A DNA stretch of 64,000 nt from Holosporaceae bacterium (GTDB lineage Bacteria; Pseudomonadota; Alphaproteobacteria; UBA7879; UBA5542), in contig CP060261.1 of the NCBI GenBank assembly GCA_022646525.1, forward strand, positions 682,001 through 746,000. The letters are read 5' to 3'. The position numbers were made by a program, and so were the translations under genes. The notes beneath the pieces were generated by a model that did not search any database, was not told where the DNA came from, and saw only the letters and a program-made list of their open reading frames with translations. Below are positions 30,165-40,247 of this stretch, in pieces. Numbering within the stretch: the stretch's first letter is position 1; the number at the start of each line of letters is the position of its first letter.

Positions 30165-33100
30165 CTACTTTGTGTTACTGACCACAGCCATTTTAGGCCT
30201 GTTAGCATGAGAGGGTGATCGACAACAGAGCGGTAGAACGGTGTAGAGTTTAGCCGGGGGGTTTTCTTGACTTATGACGCTATTAAGATTTCGAATATCT
30301 AAAGTGGCATACGGGTTTTTGATCAGCTGAAGAATACGTTGGAGAACTCGGTTGGGTTTCAACCGACCACTTTCGATATCGCGTTTAAGGGTTTGACAGA
30401 TCCGTGGGAAATGTTCTGCGAGATAATTAGAAGAATGCTTTGATAATTCTTGTAAAACACACCTAATATTATGGCCTGATGACATATATCTTGGAATGAA
30501 GTTGCGGGCTAGATCTACAACTTTGGAACGTCTTGCGCGTGGTATTTTCCTTACCGCATCAATAATAATTGCTTTGTAATAGGCACTCATTTTGTTGGTT
30601 ATGAGTGGACTTGCATCCTTTAAAACATCGGCACGTTTTTCGCGGGGTATTTTCCTTACCGCATCAATAATAATTGCTATTTCATGTCCATTCTCCTTTG
30701 GAGGATTGGCATGATGTCTTGCGGGGGGCATTTGCCTTACCGTATCAATAATAGATGCTTCATAATAGACACTCATGGTGTCTCTTATGAAATCGAGAGC
30801 CTGCTTTAAAGCATCATTACGTCTTGCGCGGGGTATTTCACATATCGCATTAATAATAGATGCTATTTGATATTCACTCATATTGTCGCGTATAAAGGGG
30901 TGGGCATGCTTTACAACATCGGAACGTTCTTCGGGGAATATTCTCATTATCGCATTAATAATAGATGCTATTTGATATCCATTCATATTGTCGCGTATAA
31001 AGGGTGGGCATGCTTTACAACATCGGAACGTTCTTCGCGGGGTATTTCACATATCGCATCAATAATAGATGCTATTTGATATCCATTCATATTGTCGCGT
31101 ATAAAGGGGTGGGCATGCTTTACAACATCAGCACGTCCTTCGCGGGTATTTCCCTTGCCGCATCAATAATAGATGCTATTTCTTTGCTATTCATGGTGTT
31201 GTGTATAAAGGGGCGGGCATGCTTTACAACATCGGAACGTTCTGCGTGGGGTATTTCACATATCGCATCAATAATAGATGCTATTTGATATCCATTCATA
31301 TTGTCGCGTATAAAGGGGGCGGGCATGCTCTAAAACATTTTGGGTGTATGGGTGGGTTGGGTATATTTGCCTTACCGCATTAATAATACGTGTTATTTCT
31401 TTGCCACTCATGGTGTTGGGTATGAAGTGGAAGGCCCAACTTACAACATCGTTACGTATGTCGTGGGGTATTTCACATATCGCATTAATAATAGATGCTA
31501 TTTGATATCCACTCATATTGTCGCGCATAAAGAGGCGGGCCTGCGCTAAAACATATTTGGGTGTATTGGTATATTTGCCTTTACCGCATTAATAATAGAT
31601 GCTATTTCTTTGCCACTCATGGTGTCTCTTATGAAGGGCGGGCCTGCTCTATAACATAGGCACGTTTTTCGGGGGTATGTCCCCATATTGCCCTAATAAT
31701 AGATGCTATTTCTTCGTTACCCGTGGTGTTGATGAAGGCGCTGGCATGCTCTAAAACACTGTCATATCCTATGAATATTTGTCCTATTGTTTATAATAAT
31801 AGATGCTATTTGATATCCACCATATTGTCGCGTATAAAGGGAGGGCCAGCTCTATAACATCGGCATTACGTATTTCGCGGCGGTAGTCTGGGTAATATTC
31901 TTGCCTTACCGCATTAATAATAGATGCTATTTCTTCGCCACTCATGGTGTCTCTTATGAAGGGGCGGGCCCGCTCTAAAACATCGGCACCATGTGGTATT
32001 CCGTGGAGTATTCCCTTACCGCATTAATAATAGATGCTATTTCTTTTGCCACTCATGGTGTTGGTTATGAAGACGAGAGCATAATCTAAAACATTTTGGG
32101 TGCATTTAGGATTTGCTAATGCATTCATAACAAGTACTTTGTCAGAGTCACTCATGTCTGCTCTTGCGAAGAGACAGGCTTTATACATATTCCGGGGTGC
32201 ATTTCACATATCGCATTAATAATAGATGCTATTTCTTTGCCACTCATGGTGTTGGTTATGAAGACGAGAGCATAATCTAAAACATTTTGGGTGCATTTAG
32301 GATTTGCTAATGCATTCATAACAAGTACTTTGTCAGAGTCACTCATGTCTGCTCTTGCGAAGAGACAGGCTTTTATACATATTCCGGGTGCATTTTCCTT
32401 ACCGCTTTAATAATAGATGCTATTTCTTCGCCACTCATATTGTTGTGTGTATGAAGGGGTGGCGGGAATAGACAAGTTCATGGGTGGACTTAAGCCTCGT
32501 TATCTCATTAACAATGGCTTCTATTCCTTCTCTACTCATATTGTTGTGTATGAAGGGTAGGCATAATATAAGTAATCAGGAAGCTTGGTGATTGTAAGAT
32601 TTGGATTTGTTGTTAACGCATTAATAATATATGCGATTGTATCGCCATCCGTGGCGGGTTTTTGAAGAAGCCGTAGAGATATCCTAAAGTATCAAGCTGT
32701 CTTTTCGTAGAGTATTCGCCCTATTGCCTTAATAATAAGGGCTTTTTCCTTCGCCACTCATGGTGGTGTTTCTTATGAAGTCGAGAACATGCTCTATAAC
32801 ATCGGCACGTTCTGCGCGGGTATTTCCTTACCGCATTAATAATAGATGCTATTTCATATCCATCCATAATGATGTCGGTTGTGAGACTAGAGACATGATT
32901 CAAAACATCGGCACGTTCTGCGTGGGGTATTTCCTTACCGCATTAATAATACGTGTTATTTCATATCCATCCATAATGATGTCGGTTGTGAGACTAGAGA
33001 CATGATTCAAAACATCGGCACGTTCTGCGTGGGGTATTTCCACCGCATTAATAATAGATGTTATTTCTTCGACAATCATATTGTTGTGTATGAAGGGGCA

Positions 33101-34403
33101 GGCCTGCCTTAAAACATCGGCACGTTCTGCGTGGGTATTTCCCTTACCGCATTAATAATACGTGTTATTTCATATCCATCCATAATGATGTCGGTTGTGA
33201 GACTAGAGACATGATTCAAAACATCGGCACGTATGCCGCAGGGTATGTCCTTACCGCATTAATAATAGATGTTATTTCTTCGACAATCATATTGTTGTGT
33301 ATGAAGGGGCAGGCCTGCTCTAAAACATCGGCACATTCTTCGGTGGTGGGTATTTTCATTATCGCATTAATAATATGTGCTATTTCTTCGCCACTCATGG
33401 TGCTGATTTGGGAAAGGTTGAAGACATAATATACAGAAAATTGGTAGGTATTTTTTGCTATTGCTTCAATAATATGTGCTATTTCTTCGCCACTCATGGT
33501 GTTGATTTGGGGAAGATTGCGGACATAATGTACAACATCGTTACATCTTGAGATGAGGGGTATTTTCCCTAGTGCATTAATAATACGTGCTATTTCATAT
33601 CTACCATCCATAATGATGTCGGTTGTGAGACTAGAGACATGATTCAAAACATCGGCACGTATGCCGCAGGGTATGTCCTTACCGTATCAAGAATACGTGT
33701 TATTTCATATCCATCCATAATGATGTCGGTTGTGAGCCTGGAGACATGATTCAAAACATCACCACAGCTTTCATGGAGTATTCCCTTACCGCATTAATAA
33801 TAGATGCTATTTCTTTGTCACTCATATTGCCGCGCATAAAGGGGCGGGCCTGCCTTAAAACATCGGCACGTTCTGCGTGGGGTATTTCCTTTTACCGCAT
33901 TAATAATAGATGACATTTTTTGTCATTCATAATGATGTTTGTTGTGAACCCGGAGACATAATTTAAAACATCGTTACGTATGTCGTGGGGTATTTCCCTT
34001 ACCGTATTAATAATAGACGTTATTTCTTTGTCACTCATATTGCCGCGCATAAAGGGCGGGCCTGCTCTAAAACATCGGCACGTTCTTCGGTGGATATTTT
34101 CATTATCGCATCAATAATAGATAATCTTTATGGTAATCCATAGGGAGGTCGGAGACCTGCTTTACAATACCGTAATAATTTATGTGGGGTTGGTTAGAAC
34201 ATGCTGCGTTATTTTATCAATCATTAATAGATTCAGAGGGGTTTTTGTGAAGGCGGCGCGGGCATTGGCAAGTGCTTCGTTGATTGTTGTATAAACTGCT
34301 TTTTTACTCTGTTGGTGCTTGGGCCTTCTTCCGCCGCTGCAAAAGTTAGTTGGCCTGTTAGCAGTATTGAGGCAAGAAGTGTGTATCGAAATATTAGTTT
34401 CAT
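30165..34403 (-). CDS. giant secreted alpha-helical repeat protein A, many frame changes
   Basis: ATG 34403 encodes the signal peptide MKLIFRYTLLASILLTGQLT, then FAAAEE. After a short unique stretch the protein is made of about 36 units of about 35 residues with the pattern (M)SGxEIAxIINAIxxIP, xxRxDVLxxAxxFIxxN, that is two short helices per unit, suggesting an extended solenoid. The last 822 bases (30165-30986) are open without a break and end with a non-repeat domain (CVLQELSKHSSNYLAEHF, RLKPNRVLQRILQLI) and PKMAVVSNTK. Upstream, the unit is recognisable throughout but the frame breaks about every 200-300 bases. A second gene with the same ends follows at 34499. I cannot name the family. 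A scaffold or host-interaction role is a guess. It interrupts the dcw cluster. Confidence 0.65.
30520..34140. repeat. degenerate tandem repeat array, about 105 bp period, about 36 units
   Basis: The plus-strand core GCATTAATAATAGATGCTAT recurs at roughly 105-base intervals (for example 30846, 30951, 31058, 31265, 31483, 31587, 31909, 32020, 32213, 32835, 33790), followed by TTCTTCGCCACTCAT and AACATCGGCACGTTCT variants. The period equals 35 codons and the minus-strand reading is coding, so this is a protein repeat and not a CRISPR. Confidence 0.85.
32012..32388. repeat. near-identical 181-bp tandem duplication within the array
   Basis: The segment from about 32025 to 32205 is repeated at about 32206-32386. 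Copies share an unusual variant unit with CATAACAAGTACTTTGTCAG. They differ almost only in homopolymer length: TTCTTTTGCC against TTCTTTGCC, GGCTTTATAC against GGCTTTTATAC, CCGGGGTG against CCGGGTG. Confidence 0.85.
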
Positions 34404-34498
34404 TTTTTGTTTCGTAAGAATTAACCTGTGCCATATATAGGCATGAAAAAAAATGAATTTCAAGGAAAAGATAGCTTTTTCAGTTAACTGTGGCCTAT

Positions 34499-35596
34499 CT
34501 ACTTTGTGTTACTAACCACAGCCATTTTAGGCCTGTTAGCATGAGGGGTGATCGACAACAGAGCGGTAGAGTTGGTAGACCAGTGAGGGGGCTTCTTGAC
34601 TGGAAATATTGTTAGGTTGTATGTGTGGTATTTTCCATATTGCTTCAATAATAAGCTCTATTGTTTCGCCATTCATGGTGTTGATTTGGGGAAGATTGCG
34701 GACATGATAATATACAATATTGCCACAGCTTGAGATGTGGGGGGTATTTTCCCTAGTGCATTAATAATATGTGCTATTTCTTCGCCACTCATGGTGCTGA
34801 TTTGGGGAAGGTTGAAGACATAATATACAGAAAATTGGTAGGGTATTTTTGCTATTGCTTCAATAATAAGTGCTATTTCTTTTCCACTCATGGTGTTGAT
34901 TTGGGGAAGATTGCGGACATAATATACAGCAGTGTTACAGCTTGAGATGAGGGTATTTTCCCTAGTGCTTCAATAATAAGGGCTATTTCTTCGCCACTCA
35001 TGGTGTTGATTTGGGGAAGATTGCGGACATGATATACAACATTGCTACAGCTTGAGATGTGGGTATTTTCGCTATTGCTTCAATAATACGTGCTATTTTT
35101 TTCCACTCATGGTGTTGATTTGGGGAAATCTGTGGAAATGATATAAAACATTGTTACGTTCCATGAAGTGTGTATTTTCTATCGCATTGATAATGTCTTT
35201 CATCTCTTTGCCATTTATGGTGCTGATTTGGGGAAGGTTGATGAAAAAATAAAACCATGTTAGGTATGCAGAGTACTTCCATTGACGCATCAATAATTTC
35301 TTTCACACGATCAGTAATTCTAGTTTTTCTTTTCTACTTGTATTGTCAGGAAGCAATCTTATTAGATTTTCGAGGATAGTTAAGCGGCGGCGTTCTTCTT
35401 CTATTAGGTATGCCTCAATTCCTTCCACACGATTAATAGTTCTGCGTTTTGGATTGCTATTTATGTTAGGTGGTGGATTTTCGGGGACATTATGGCGGAG
35501 CCTTTCTGCGAGCCTTTCTTCTTCTGCCGCTGCAAAAGTTAGTTGGCCTGTTAGCAGTATTGAGGCAAGAAGTGTGTATCGAAATATTAGTTTCAT
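34499..35596 (-). CDS. secreted alpha-helical repeat protein B, frameshifted paralogue
   Basis: ATG 35596 gives exactly the same signal peptide as protein A (MKLIFRYTLLASILLTGQLT), and the gene ends in the same PKMAVVSNTK with a flanking DNA segment nearly identical to 30160-30240. Between them are an Arg/Glu-rich region (IEAYLIEEERRRLTILENLI) and about seven repeat units of the related type (GEEIAHIINALGKIP, NLPQISTMSGEE). Frame changes occur near 35300, 35190, 35090, 35000, 34900 and 34670. It is clearly a shorter sister of protein A, produced by duplication and contraction or expansion of the array. Confidence 0.6.
34630..35300. repeat. second tandem repeat array, about seven units
   Basis: Units at about 34640, 34758, 34857, 34967, 35077, 35180 and 35286 with GCTTCAATAATAAG and GGTGTTGATTTGGGGAAG cores. 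It is more closely related to the 33365-33560 units of the large array than to the others. Confidence 0.8.
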
Positions 35597-35680
35597 TTTT
35601 GTTTCTGTAAGAATTAACCTGTGCCATATATAGGCATGAAAAAAATGAATTTCAAGTAAGGTTGTTGGAAGGAAGGGCGC

Positions 35681-35710
35681 AAAAAAGCCCCTGAGGGTGG
35701 GGCTTTTTTA
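35681..35710. terminator. bidirectional hairpin terminator
   Basis: AAAAAAGCCCC, TGAGGG-type loop, GGGGCTTTTTT. A/T runs on both sides allow use in either direction. It lies upstream of repeat protein B and downstream of the remnant at 35750. Confidence 0.7.
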
Positions 35711-35749
35711 AGGCATGTAAAAAGGATGGACTTTATTCTATCCCACATC

Positions 35750-35860
35750 ACCAGCAGCGACATCGGCCACGGGGTGGCCATTTTATGCAAGAATAGGCAT
35801 TTTCTTGGAAGGTGCGCAAGTAGAGGCAAAGGTGCACCCCCATCGGCATAGGCTCGATAA
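35750..35860. repeat. dispersed repeat, copy 2
   Basis: Homologous to 14165-14275 (see that entry). It is embedded in otherwise non-coding sequence and looks like a gene remnant. Confidence 0.5.
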
Positions 35861-36357
35861 TGGTGTATATACATCAAGAGTTCAGTATTTTGCCTTCATA
35901 GCCCACATGGCTTCGCATGACAGAAAAGAGGGTTGATATGAATGGTGGTTTTTTTGCTGGCCTTAGCTGAACAATCTAAGTCTGAAGAGTAAAAAATAGA
36001 ATATTATTTTACGACATTGCTTGTAATTAAACAGAAATGGCGCTGATATATTTTGTTGGAACATGTAATTATAAGCATGTTTGTTGCGCATTAAAAAAAA
36101 AGCACTGCTTTTTAAAAATATACATTGAAATAAAGTTTTCATTTTTTCTTATAGAATATTCCGCCATTATCAGTGTTTTTGTACTTTTATATTGCCCTAG
36201 ATTTTTATTGGTTTTTTTTTTGCTTTTCATATTGTTCAGCCAGTTCAATAACTAGGGAAAATGAGTCGGAAGCCAAAAGAGTGTTTTCTTCTAGTTTTTT
36301 CTAAATTCTTCACTTGCCCAATCTATGAAATCAGAAAGCATAGAGCAGGATATTTTG
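35861..36357. other. AT-rich region without a supported gene
   Basis: About 500 bases, strongly AT-rich after 36000. A 72-codon plus-strand ORF at 36037 encodes mostly Phe/Leu/Tyr from T-rich DNA and lacks a ribosome binding site, so I do not call it. It lies downstream of the remnant gene at 36358-37185. Confidence 0.4.
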
Positions 36358-37185
36358 CCTCAGGTTACCATAGTAGACCCCCAATGTGGTTTCCAGGCGC
36401 GGACAAACGCTCTAATAGAAACCCAATTAAGAGAGTCCTCCGTAGCAGGATCATATCCTCCTGTTAAGCGTACAATATCAGGCCAAGTAAGAAGTTTCTT
36501 AGAATGTAATACTGGTAGTAAATCAGTTCTCTCTTCTTGATTACGAAATTTTTTATTAAGGTACTTAGAAATAGGCACAGAGTATTTGGCTAAACCTTTC
36601 TTTTTAAGGAAAGAATATAATAATTCTGGGCAAATTATTTTTAAGCTCTTTCAAAACACCAACATTGTCTATTTCTTTTTTTTCTGATGCATAAAAATAG
36701 AGCGCAGCTTCCGTTAAAATTGCCTTTCGCCGATTTCAGCGTGAGAGATCAACTCAACAATTTGTACTTTGTTTTTAAAGACATACGGTCGTTTAAAAGA
36801 CGTTGTATGCATTCTTCTGTACTCTTTTTCTATCTTGATCGGAAACATGTGCAAGGGCCTTTAGTATCCTTGCCCCTTCATTATTGGGGCCGTCGCTTAT
36901 GGTTAAAGCAAATTCTAGGCAAGGGCGTTGCTGATTTTTAGAAAGTTGATTTAGTGAATTTAAAACACTGGCCTGATTGTTGAGAGATATGTCTGATGTT
37001 AAAAGGAAAGGTTCAGCCAGTTTTTTATCGCTTCCCTTTTTTAGATGGAATTCCTTTCAGGGCTTTTTTCCACCGCATTAAGTGGTGGAGTTTCTCTTCA
37101 ACATCATGTCCGGCTGAGATGCACACGTTGTTTAACGCGCATGCTAAGGCGATAGCTAATAAAACTGTTTCGTAAATTTACTCAT
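36358..37185 (-). pseudogene. secreted hypothetical protein, decayed
   Basis: ATG 37185 gives MSKFTK; after one frame change the signal peptide continues VLLAIALACALNNVCISAG, then HDVEEKLHHLMRWKKALKGI. Later frames give LEFALTISDGPNNEGARILK, ALAHVSDQDRKRVQKNA, and finally PISKYLNKKFRNQEERTDLL and RLTGGYDPATEDSLNWVSIR to the stop at 36358. At least five frame changes. The middle looks like Sel1/solenoid-type helical pairs, but I do not recognise a family. Confidence 0.45.
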
Positions 37186-37248
37186 AATATTGGCCATATA
37201 CTGTTGCTCATTCAACGTGAAGTTCTATACCAAAGAGTAAGAAAAAAA

Positions 37249-38741
37249 TCAATACAATATAATCAGACTGTATAAATATAAAAATCCTTTAGGTTTGTTA
37301 TTGTCATAGAACGACATTATTCTTTGAACGATTTTGGGTGCTGTTTTTTTTATGGCCTGTTTATGAAATAGAGCATTAACAACCTGTCTAAGTTTTAAGG
37401 AATTGGAGCCTTTAATCAAGAGCCCATCATTGGGTTGTAGTTGTTTTTCAAGGGTTTTTTTGTAGAGTTTCAAGGTCGGCAACATGGGTGACGGGCACTT
37501 GATCTTCGATTGCCGTCTTTAAGTGCTGCATCATGTCACCATACGTATACACATGGGTGGGCTTTACATTTAAAACGGCATCTTTTAAATCGGCATGGTA
37601 TTTGGGTGCGTCGGGGCCCAGTTCGCCCATTTGGCCTAACACAAGATATTTCTTTCCTTGAATGGGGCGGTGGGCAAACGCATCAAGGGCAGCTTTCATC
37701 GAGCCCGGGTTTGCATTATAACTTTCATCCATGAGTAGCACATTATTGCGTACAAAATGGGCTTGGCCCCGGCCCGAGGCCCCTTGAAATTGCCCTAGGC
37801 TTTGCGCTGCTTTTTTCACATCGAGACCAGCAGCGTGAATGGCCGCTAAGACAGCAACGCTATTGACGGCAAAGTGGATGCCTGTCACACCCAAAGAATA
37901 GGTATAATGATGCCCATTGATGGCTGCCACAACATTCATGCCTGTTTCGGTATAGCTTGTATCAATCAGCCGGCAGCTGGCTAATTTAGAGGTGCCGAAC
38001 AACAAAATATGGTGAATGTTGGGGTTTTGGTTGGCATGATCAACCATAATTTGCCGCTCGGCCGTGTCGGCTGGAATGATGGCTGTGCCTCCTTCAACAA
38101 CGCCTGCAAAAATAGACCCTTTTTCGTGGGCAATTTTTTCAACACTGCCCAGCTTTTCAACATGGGCGGGGTTGATGGTGGTGATCAAGGCAATATGAGG
38201 GCACCCCATTTGGGTGAGGTTTAGAATTTCCCCCGGCGCATTCATACCCATTTCAAGCACAAGGGCCTTGTCACTTTCGGCGGCCCCACTTAGGGTGAGG
38301 GGCAAGCCCCAACGCGAGTTAAAGCTGGCAGGTGTGGCGTGTGTGGTGCACTGATTTTCAAGGGCAAGGCGCAGCATTTCTTTGACGGTGGTTTTGCCTG
38401 AACTGCCGGTGATAGCAAAAACTTTGGCCGTTGTACTGTGTCGCACATGATGGGCTGTGGCCTTTAAAGCATGTTCGACAGATTTCACATGAAGCAAAGG
38501 CGCGTCTTTGGGAAGATGAGGGGGGATTCTTTCCACAAGGGCTGCAACAGCCCCTTTTTCAAGGGCTTCAGCCACATAGTTGTGACCATCAACAGTTTCC
38601 CCTTTAATGGCAACATATAGTTGGCCTGGTTCAACTTTCCGGCTGTCATGAGTGAAGGTGGTGGCTACCCAGTTGGGGTTTCCTTTAAGCTGTCCTTCTG
38701 TGATGTGTGCAAGGAGGGGGGCTGTCCACTTATTTTTTCAT
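37249..38741 (-). CDS. murF: UDP-MurNAc-tripeptide--D-Ala-D-Ala ligase MurF
   Basis: Adds D-Ala-D-Ala to UDP-MurNAc-tripeptide. FAITGSSGKTTVKEML is the P-loop, VLEMGMNAPGEILNLTQMG and ITTINPAHVEKLGSVE follow, and LLMDESYNANPGSMKAALDA and GQMGELGPDAPKYH lie in the C-terminal part. I place the start at ATG 38741 inside murE; the N-terminal domain (HDSRKVEPGQLYVAIKGET) is in frame with it if the six-A run just after it has five A. Near 37460 another frame change is needed to reach GLLIKGSNSLKLRQVVNAL, the standard C-terminus. The last residues after that are unusual. Confidence 0.93.
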
Positions 38742-40230
38742 GTGCTACCTTTTGTTTTAGGGCCTTCAGAATAACGTCTTTATCAAGAAAAGGTTCGATG
38801 TGGTCGGCATAGATTTGGCCACCTTCAGGCCCTTTTCCGCTGACAAGGATAATATCCCCTGATGCAGCGTGCTGTAAGGCATATTTGATGGCGTCATGTC
38901 TGTCGGGGATGTCGAGGGCTTTGGGTGCCCCACGTAAGATGGCTTCGCGGATGAGGGCGGGTTCTTCATAACGGGGGTTATCGTCGGTGACGATCACATG
39001 ATCGGCCCCTTGTGCTGCGGCTTTCCCCATTTCTAGCCGGGTGCTGGGGTCACGACCGCCGCCGGCACCAAATACAATCCACAGTTGGTTCTGTGTATGC
39101 GCGCGCAGGGTTTTTAAAACCATTTCAATGGCGTGGGCAGCATGGGCATAGTCAACATAAACGGTGGCTCCTCTTTTAGTTTGCGCAATGTATTCAAGGC
39201 GCCCGGGGGGTGATTGAAGGGTTTCTAATGCGTGGACAGCTTTTCCAATGTCAGCATCGATGTCATTTAATACCAGGCCAAGAGCGCAAAGGGCATTTTG
39301 GATTTGAAAATCACCCAAAAGAGGAAAGTCAATTTTATAAGTATCTTCAAAAACAGAAAGACTGATTCTTTGGCCTTTGGCATGGGGGGTGATTTGATTG
39401 ATTTTAAGCTCTTTTCCCTTATGGCCATAAGAGATAATAGGCAGACCGCGAGATGCCTCTGTTAAAGACTTAAATTCAGGAATATCGCTATTTAAGACGG
39501 CAATGCCCAGTGTTTTTTTCAGAAGCCGTGAAAAAAGGTTGGCTTTGGCCTCAAAGTACTTATCTAGGGTTTTATGATAATCCAAGTGATCATGCCCAAA
39601 GCTGGTAAATCCCCCGGCGCTGAGTTTTAGCCCATCGAGGCGGAATTGATCAATGCCGTGGCTGGAGGCTTCGATGGCCACATGGGTGATGTTATTTTTG
39701 TTCAGTTCTTGCATGGTTTGATGCAGAAACACGGGGTCAGGTGTTGTGAGGTGTTTGGGGGCTTTGTAATGCTTGCTAATGGTGCCTAGGGTGCCTATGC
39801 TGGCCGCCCGAATACCCATTTTTTCCCAGATTTGACGGACAAAATAAACCGTTGAGCTTTTACCGTTAGTGCCAGTGACAGCTACAATTTGCTCGGGTGC
39901 TTTAGGATAGAAAAGAGAGGCCATTAAGGCAAAACAAAGCTTGGGATTGTTGGTTTCGATAAACGTGACTGTTGGGAATTGGTCGCTGTATTGGTGGTAG
40001 CTTTCAGGGCAGGCAATAATAGCGACGGCACCGCGATCGATGGCGTCGGGAATGAAGCGGGCACCGTTGACGCGCGTTCCCTTAAGGGCGGCAAACACAT
40101 AGCCCGGTTTAATTTCTGCACTTGATGCCGAGATGCCTTGTAGTGTGGCATCGAAAATTTTACGGTCTCCCTGCCATAGATTGAAAGGATGTACCTTCTG
40201 AAGGGATCCGATCAGGTCGTTGAACTTCAA
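38665..40230 (-). CDS. murE: UDP-MurNAc-dipeptide--meso-diaminopimelate ligase MurE
   Basis: Adds meso-diaminopimelate to UDP-MurNAc-L-Ala-D-Glu. 521 residues, intact. P-loop VTGTNGKSSTVYFVRQ, HVAIEASSHGIDQFRLDGL, HDHLDYHKTLDKYFEAKA, and the DNPR motif (VTDDNPRYEEP) that marks diaminopimelate-specific MurE. Start is a TTG at 40230 with GGAG about 7 bases upstream. C-terminus overlaps the murF start. Confidence 0.96.
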   Translation of the reverse strand: MKFNDLIGSLQKVHPFNLWQGDRKIFDATLQGISASSAEIKPGYVFAALKGTRVNGARFIPDAIDRGAVAIIACPESYHQYSDQFPTVTFIETNNPKLCFALMASLFYPKAPEQIVAVTGTNGKSSTVYFVRQIWEKMGIRAASIGTLGTISKHYKAPKHLTTPDPVFLHQTMQELNKNNITHVAIEASSHGIDQFRLDGLKLSAGGFTSFGHDHLDYHKTLDKYFEAKANLFSRLLKKTLGIAVLNSDIPEFKSLTEASRGLPIISYGHKGKELKINQITPHAKGQRISLSVFEDTYKIDFPLLGDFQIQNALCALGLVLNDIDADIGKAVHALETLQSPPGRLEYIAQTKRGATVYVDYAHAAHAIEMVLKTLRAHTQNQLWIVFGAGGGRDPSTRLEMGKAAAQGADHVIVTDDNPRYEEPALIREAILRGAPKALDIPDRHDAIKYALQHAASGDIILVSGKGPEGGQIYADHIEPFLDKDVILKALKQKVAHEKISGQPPSLHTSQKDSLKETPTG

Positions 40231-40247
40231 TGTTTACTCCAAAGAAA

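Noticed and set aside
30520..34140. Regular repeats suggesting a CRISPR array
   Set aside because: The period is a constant 105 bases with diverged repeats and no unique spacers. Translation on the minus strand gives a consistent 35-residue protein repeat with a signal peptide upstream.
30165..34403. 35-residue repeats as pentatricopeptide repeats
   Set aside because: Only the length matches. The PPR consensus positions (for example the conserved Tyr/Asn near the start and Gly-Pro near the end) are not present in the SGxEIAxIINAI unit.
36037..36255. 72-codon plus-strand ORF rich in Phe and Leu
   Set aside because: It arises from T-rich DNA, has no ribosome binding site and no similarity to any family I know.
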